Assembly (NCBI RefSeq): GCF_022898935.1
Contig: NZ_JALIRP010000002.1
Coordinates: forward strand, 434,001-498,000
DNA from: Paenibacillus mangrovi
GTDB taxonomy: Bacteria > Bacillota > Bacilli > Paenibacillales > Paenibacillaceae
Length of the DNA stretch: 64,000 nt
Direction: 5' to 3'
Part shown: positions 61,286-64,000 of the stretch, piece after piece
How positions within the stretch are numbered: position 1 is the first letter of the stretch
How the letters are laid out: the number at the start of each line of letters is the position of its first letter
Position numbers and translations under genes: made by a program
Notes under the pieces: model-generated
Database searches by the model: none
Seen by the model: only the letters and a program-made list of their open reading frames with translations
What the model was told of the DNA's origin: nothing

Positions 61286-61966
61286 TTATTTAAGTTTTTG
61301 TAAATAGCGATAAACCGTCGGCTCCGATATGGATAATGAAGCTGCCACCTGTGAGACGCCGCCCTTCAACAGGAAAACGCCAAGCTCGTTCAATTCGCGC
61401 ACAATCTCAATCTTCTCTTGCGATGATAAACGGTCTGGCGGGATCGTTAGTCTACCAATGACCGAAGATACCATGTGCTGCAGCAAATCATCCGCATTCC
61501 CTTGCAAATATTCCGTTGTTTGCTTCTCTTCCTGAGGTAATTCAGCCACAGGAGGCGCTATATACGGGTTAGGTCCTCCCTGCAAAATATGTTGAACCCA
61601 TTCAGCAGCTACTTCCATATGAGTGACGTCAATATTCAAGCACAACAGGCCTACCAGCTTATTCTTATCATTCTTGATAAAATAGGTAGATGAGCGGAAG
61701 CTCTGTCCAAATTTCCCCGAAGCCTTGTAGTTGGCGATAAAATGTTCCTCGTGATAAGCTTCAGACTTGAGAATTTTCAATACGAGGTCAGTAGATGCAT
61801 CTCCCACTTGACGTCCACTGATATATCCGTTCTCAATAAAAATAATAGAGCGTTCCGGATCGCTAATGTCATGCACTACGACTTCACATTTAGGTCCAAT
61901 GATTGCCGCGATAAATGAAGCAATCGGAAAAAATTTCTCAAGATACTGCCGATCCTCATTCACCAT
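61286..61966 (-). CDS. YheO/DauR-type PAS-helix-turn-helix regulator
   Basis: About 226 residues. The N-terminal YheO-like PAS domain includes IAAIIGPKCEVVVHDISDPERSIIFIENG and SSTYFIKNDKNKLVGLLCLNID, and the C-terminal HTH_22 includes ELNELGVFLLKGGVSQVAASLSISEPTVYRYLQ. DauR-type members repress D-arginine or other amino-acid catabolic operons. It lies 36 bp before the MalY-type gene on the same strand and is expected to control the cluster. The ATG at 61966 follows AAAGGAG. Confidence 0.87.
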   Translation of the reverse strand: MVNEDRQYLEKFFPIASFIAAIIGPKCEVVVHDISDPERSIIFIENGYISGRQVGDASTDLVLKILKSEAYHEEHFIANYKASGKFGQSFRSSTYFIKNDKNKLVGLLCLNIDVTHMEVAAEWVQHILQGGPNPYIAPPVAELPQEEKQTTEYLQGNADDLLQHMVSSVIGRLTIPPDRLSSQEKIEIVRELNELGVFLLKGGVSQVAASLSISEPTVYRYLQKLK

Positions 61967-62015
61967 CAAGCCTCTACTCCTTTCCGATAATTTCAACAAA
62001 GTTATGTGTTTTGTA

Positions 62016-62046
62016 TTATCGAAATAATAATTTATTATCTTGATAA
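62016..62046. promoter_or_regulatory. 31-bp palindrome, candidate operator of the YheO-type regulator
   Basis: TTATCgaaATAATAA and TTATTATcttGATAA form an almost perfect inverted repeat around one central base; only two bases of the inner spacers do not pair. It lies 50 bp upstream of the regulator start, over the probable promoter. Confidence 0.6.
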
Positions 62047-62050
62047 AATA

Positions 62051-62132
62051 ATATCACATCAATAAATCGTTTTCAATATCACATCAATAAATCGTTTTCA
62101 ATATCACATCAATAAATCGTTTTCAATATCAA
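62051..62132. repeat. 25-bp tandem repeat, 3.2 copies
   Basis: The 25-bp unit beginning ATATCACATCAATAAATCG and ending in TTTTCA starts at 62051, 62076 and 62101, with a partial fourth copy at 62126. The copies are identical, implying recent expansion. It adjoins the palindrome at 62016-62046 in the regulator's upstream region. Confidence 0.95.
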
Positions 62133-62157
62133 ATTAAAGGTGATTATGTCCATAAAA

Positions 62158-62197
62158 ATAAGCCTATACCGCCACTTAAATGACAGTATAGGCTTTA
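62158..62197. terminator. Terminator after the flavoprotein gene
   Basis: AAGCCTATAC pairs with GTATAGGCTT across an 18-nt loop, followed on the minus strand by ATTTTTATG. It separates the flavoprotein gene from the regulator's upstream region. Confidence 0.75.
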
Positions 62198-62261
62198 TTG
62201 AAAGAGTGATTTCATATGAATCGATATGGAGGCTATACATAAATGAAGATTAACGAAATTG

Positions 62262-63938
62262 CTACTTTGAACTTGATGCAACTTTTGCCATCTCACTAGC
62301 TGCAATATAGCCGAACGTCATTGCTGGGCCTATGGTTGCACCAGGTCCTGGATAGGTTTCTCCCATCATAGAGGCTGCACAATTCCCAGTAGCATATAAT
62401 CCTTCTATAGGCTGCCCGTCTTCTTGCAGGACCCTTGCAAAGTGATCTGTAACTAATCCACCTTTTGTCCCAATGTCCCCGGGATAAATCGGAATAGCAT
62501 AGAAAGGAGCTTTTTTTAGTGGAGCTAAATTGGGATTCTTTAATGTTGGATCACCATAATATCGATCGTAAGCGCTTACACCACGATGGAAATCCTTATC
62601 ATTGCCATCAATAGCAAATGTATTGAACCGCTCAATGGTAGCTGCTAGTTTCTTTTGTGGAACGCCAATTTTTATTGCTAATTCTTCCGGTGTAGCTGCA
62701 ACTTTAGCATATCCTGTTTCAAACCATGTTTTCGGGAATGATTGACCCGGCATGATGCCAAGAATAAGATAACGCTTTTTCACCGTTTGATCAAAAATCA
62801 TCCAAGATGGAACCGTAGTTGCCCCTTCTTTATTATTTTCATACATTTTATCAACAAATTCATGATAAGGGACCGATTCATTCAAATAACGCTCACCTTG
62901 ATTATTCACAATAATTAGACCTGGGGTTGCCCGTTCTGCAACAGGCATAAATGCCGGAGAACCAGGCGGAATCGACGTCGGCGTCCCCCATACCTTATTC
63001 ATCAAATCCAATTTTGCTCCTAATCTGCGACTAGCTTCAATGACATCGCCTGTTTGTCCTTCAGATGATAAAGTCCAATCTGGATTGGACGGTAGTGGTA
63101 AATATTTTTCACGCAATTTACGATTGTGTGAAAAACCTCCTGAGGCAAAAATAATACCAAGACGAGCTTCAATTTTTATTTTTTTGCCATTCTGTTCGGC
63201 AATAATTCCTGTGACACGATTATTTTCAAATACAAGATCATGGAATGGAGTTGACAACCAAACCTCGCCACCTGCTTCTCTAAGTGAAGCATATAACCGG
63301 GCGACGAGCGCTTCCCCTAGTGTAGCCGGATGAAATGTACTTAGCTTCGTACGAATGAGACGCATGCCTACTTTCAATGATGTCTTTTTACCAATCCATG
63401 TTCTTGTAATCATATTTACTTTGTGAAATTCGCTTGACTTTAACACCATGCCTTTCGTTGGCAGCCCGGATTTACGCATATTCTTTTCGTCCTCCCCCAA
63501 TGTACGAAGATCAAAAAGCTGCGCTTCCATTGCCCGCCCACAAGGTTTTCCACCAGGCAGCTCCGGATAATAATCTGAGTACCCCGGCGTATATTCCCAT
63601 CTTACATGTTTCGTATTTTCGTGGAGGTATTTTATCATCTCAGGTCCTCTGACCAGGTACGCTTCTTTTAAAGATTTGGGTACACGATCACCAATGGTTG
63701 CATCAAGATATGCACTCGCTTGTTCATACGAATCCCCAACACCAGCGTCTTCAAGATAAAAATTATTTGGCACCCACACCGTCCCCCCCGATTTAGACGT
63801 GGAACCACCAAAAAGCTCTGTCTTTTCTATCACAATGGCTGAGAGTCCGCGCAGCCTGGCAGTTAAAGCAGCAGTCAATCCACCTGCTCCTGAACCAACG
63901 ACGACCACATCAAAGCTTGAATCCCATTGTTTACCCAA
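62262..63938 (-). CDS. FAD-dependent 3-ketosteroid-dehydrogenase-like oxidoreductase
   Basis: About 558 residues of the FAD-binding fumarate-reductase/3-oxosteroid 1-dehydrogenase family. DVVVVGSGAGGLTAALTARLRG is the ADP-binding fold, IEKTELFGGSTSKSGGTVWVPNN the FAD loop typical of KstD, and GLYATGNCAASMMGETYPGPGATIGPAMTFGYIAA the C-terminal FAD motif. KstD oxidises the A ring of 3-ketosteroids; a steroid role in this organism is uncertain and another substrate is likely. The frame opens at 63959, but GAGGAGG lies inside that extension, 9 nt before an in-frame TTG at 63938, which is preferred. The gene stands alone. Confidence 0.83.
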   Translation of the reverse strand: MGKQWDSSFDVVVVGSGAGGLTAALTARLRGLSAIVIEKTELFGGSTSKSGGTVWVPNNFYLEDAGVGDSYEQASAYLDATIGDRVPKSLKEAYLVRGPEMIKYLHENTKHVRWEYTPGYSDYYPELPGGKPCGRAMEAQLFDLRTLGEDEKNMRKSGLPTKGMVLKSSEFHKVNMITRTWIGKKTSLKVGMRLIRTKLSTFHPATLGEALVARLYASLREAGGEVWLSTPFHDLVFENNRVTGIIAEQNGKKIKIEARLGIIFASGGFSHNRKLREKYLPLPSNPDWTLSSEGQTGDVIEASRRLGAKLDLMNKVWGTPTSIPPGSPAFMPVAERATPGLIIVNNQGERYLNESVPYHEFVDKMYENNKEGATTVPSWMIFDQTVKKRYLILGIMPGQSFPKTWFETGYAKVAATPEELAIKIGVPQKKLAATIERFNTFAIDGNDKDFHRGVSAYDRYYGDPTLKNPNLAPLKKAPFYAIPIYPGDIGTKGGLVTDHFARVLQEDGQPIEGLYATGNCAASMMGETYPGPGATIGPAMTFGYIAASEMAKVASSSK

Positions 63939-64000
63939 GATCTCTAACCTCCTCATCAAAAAATTTCAACATTTAGAAGATATGTAACACTATCATATGA

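Noticed and set aside
62051..62132. CRISPR array
   Set aside because: The 25-bp units are contiguous with no variable spacers and no cas genes are visible, so it is a simple tandem repeat.

Overview
The window comes from an endospore-forming, low-to-medium GC Firmicute of the Paenibacillus type (inference). It carries sporulation and germination genes (spoIIP, gpr, spoVAC, spoVAE), the late-competence block comEA/EB/EC/ER in the Bacillus order, a T-box-controlled leuS, CcpA-type cre sites, and polysaccharide-utilisation genes of the lplB/lplC type with membrane-bound AraC regulators, which are typical of paenibacilli. Nearly all genes lie on the minus strand.

Region 1 (1-25,000) is conserved core: lepA (cut by the left edge), yqxA, spoIIP, gpr, rpsT(+), an MFS exporter(+), holA, an ECF sigma/anti-sigma pair, comEC, comEB, comEA, comER(+), leuS with its T-box leader, an SDR, yqeM, cvfB, rsfS, yqeK, nadD, yhbY, aroE, yqeH and yqeG. 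It is collinear with the Bacillus lepA-to-yqeG block, with the MFS gene, the sigma pair, leuS, the SDR and cvfB added. A structured dispersed repeat occurs twice, once in the comEC leader, where a strong terminator separates comEC from comEA-comEB.

Region 2 (25,000-32,700) holds a moxR/DUF58/transglutaminase operon, spoVAC-spoVAE without spoVAD, a previously uncalled 28-residue hydrophobic peptide, an M42 aminopeptidase(+), and a very small LytTR-type regulator(+) whose promoter overlaps a perfect cre site.

Region 3 (32,700-46,100) is accessory: a DUF3626 gene, then a sugar operon (two permeases, lipoprotein binding protein, GH95 fucosidase-like enzyme, membrane AraC regulator, second binding protein) with a cre site upstream. 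Beyond it lie a decayed iron-alcohol-dehydrogenase gene, an SDR and an L-fuconolactonase-type amidohydrolase. Together these suggest oxidative use of L-fucose or a similar sugar. A 66-bp direct repeat copied from the DUF3626 gene brackets 11.5 kb of this region.

Region 4 (46,400-51,300) contains an MBL-fold hydrolase, a SUMF1-fold protein, a 41-residue membrane peptide, an AraC regulator, azoreductase(+), and a MarR regulator with a membrane protein. Region 5 (51,400-57,700) has two very large secreted enzymes, a GH20 hexosaminidase and a DUF4838 protein, sharing Ig-like and FIMAH-like C-termini. Region 6 (58,000-64,000) has an amino-acid/aminoacrylate cluster (RidA, NhaC antiporter, MalY-type lyase, YheO/DauR-type regulator) preceded by a palindrome and 25-bp tandem repeats, then a 3-ketosteroid-dehydrogenase-like flavoprotein.

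All identifications come from reading sequence and recalled family knowledge; no database search was possible.
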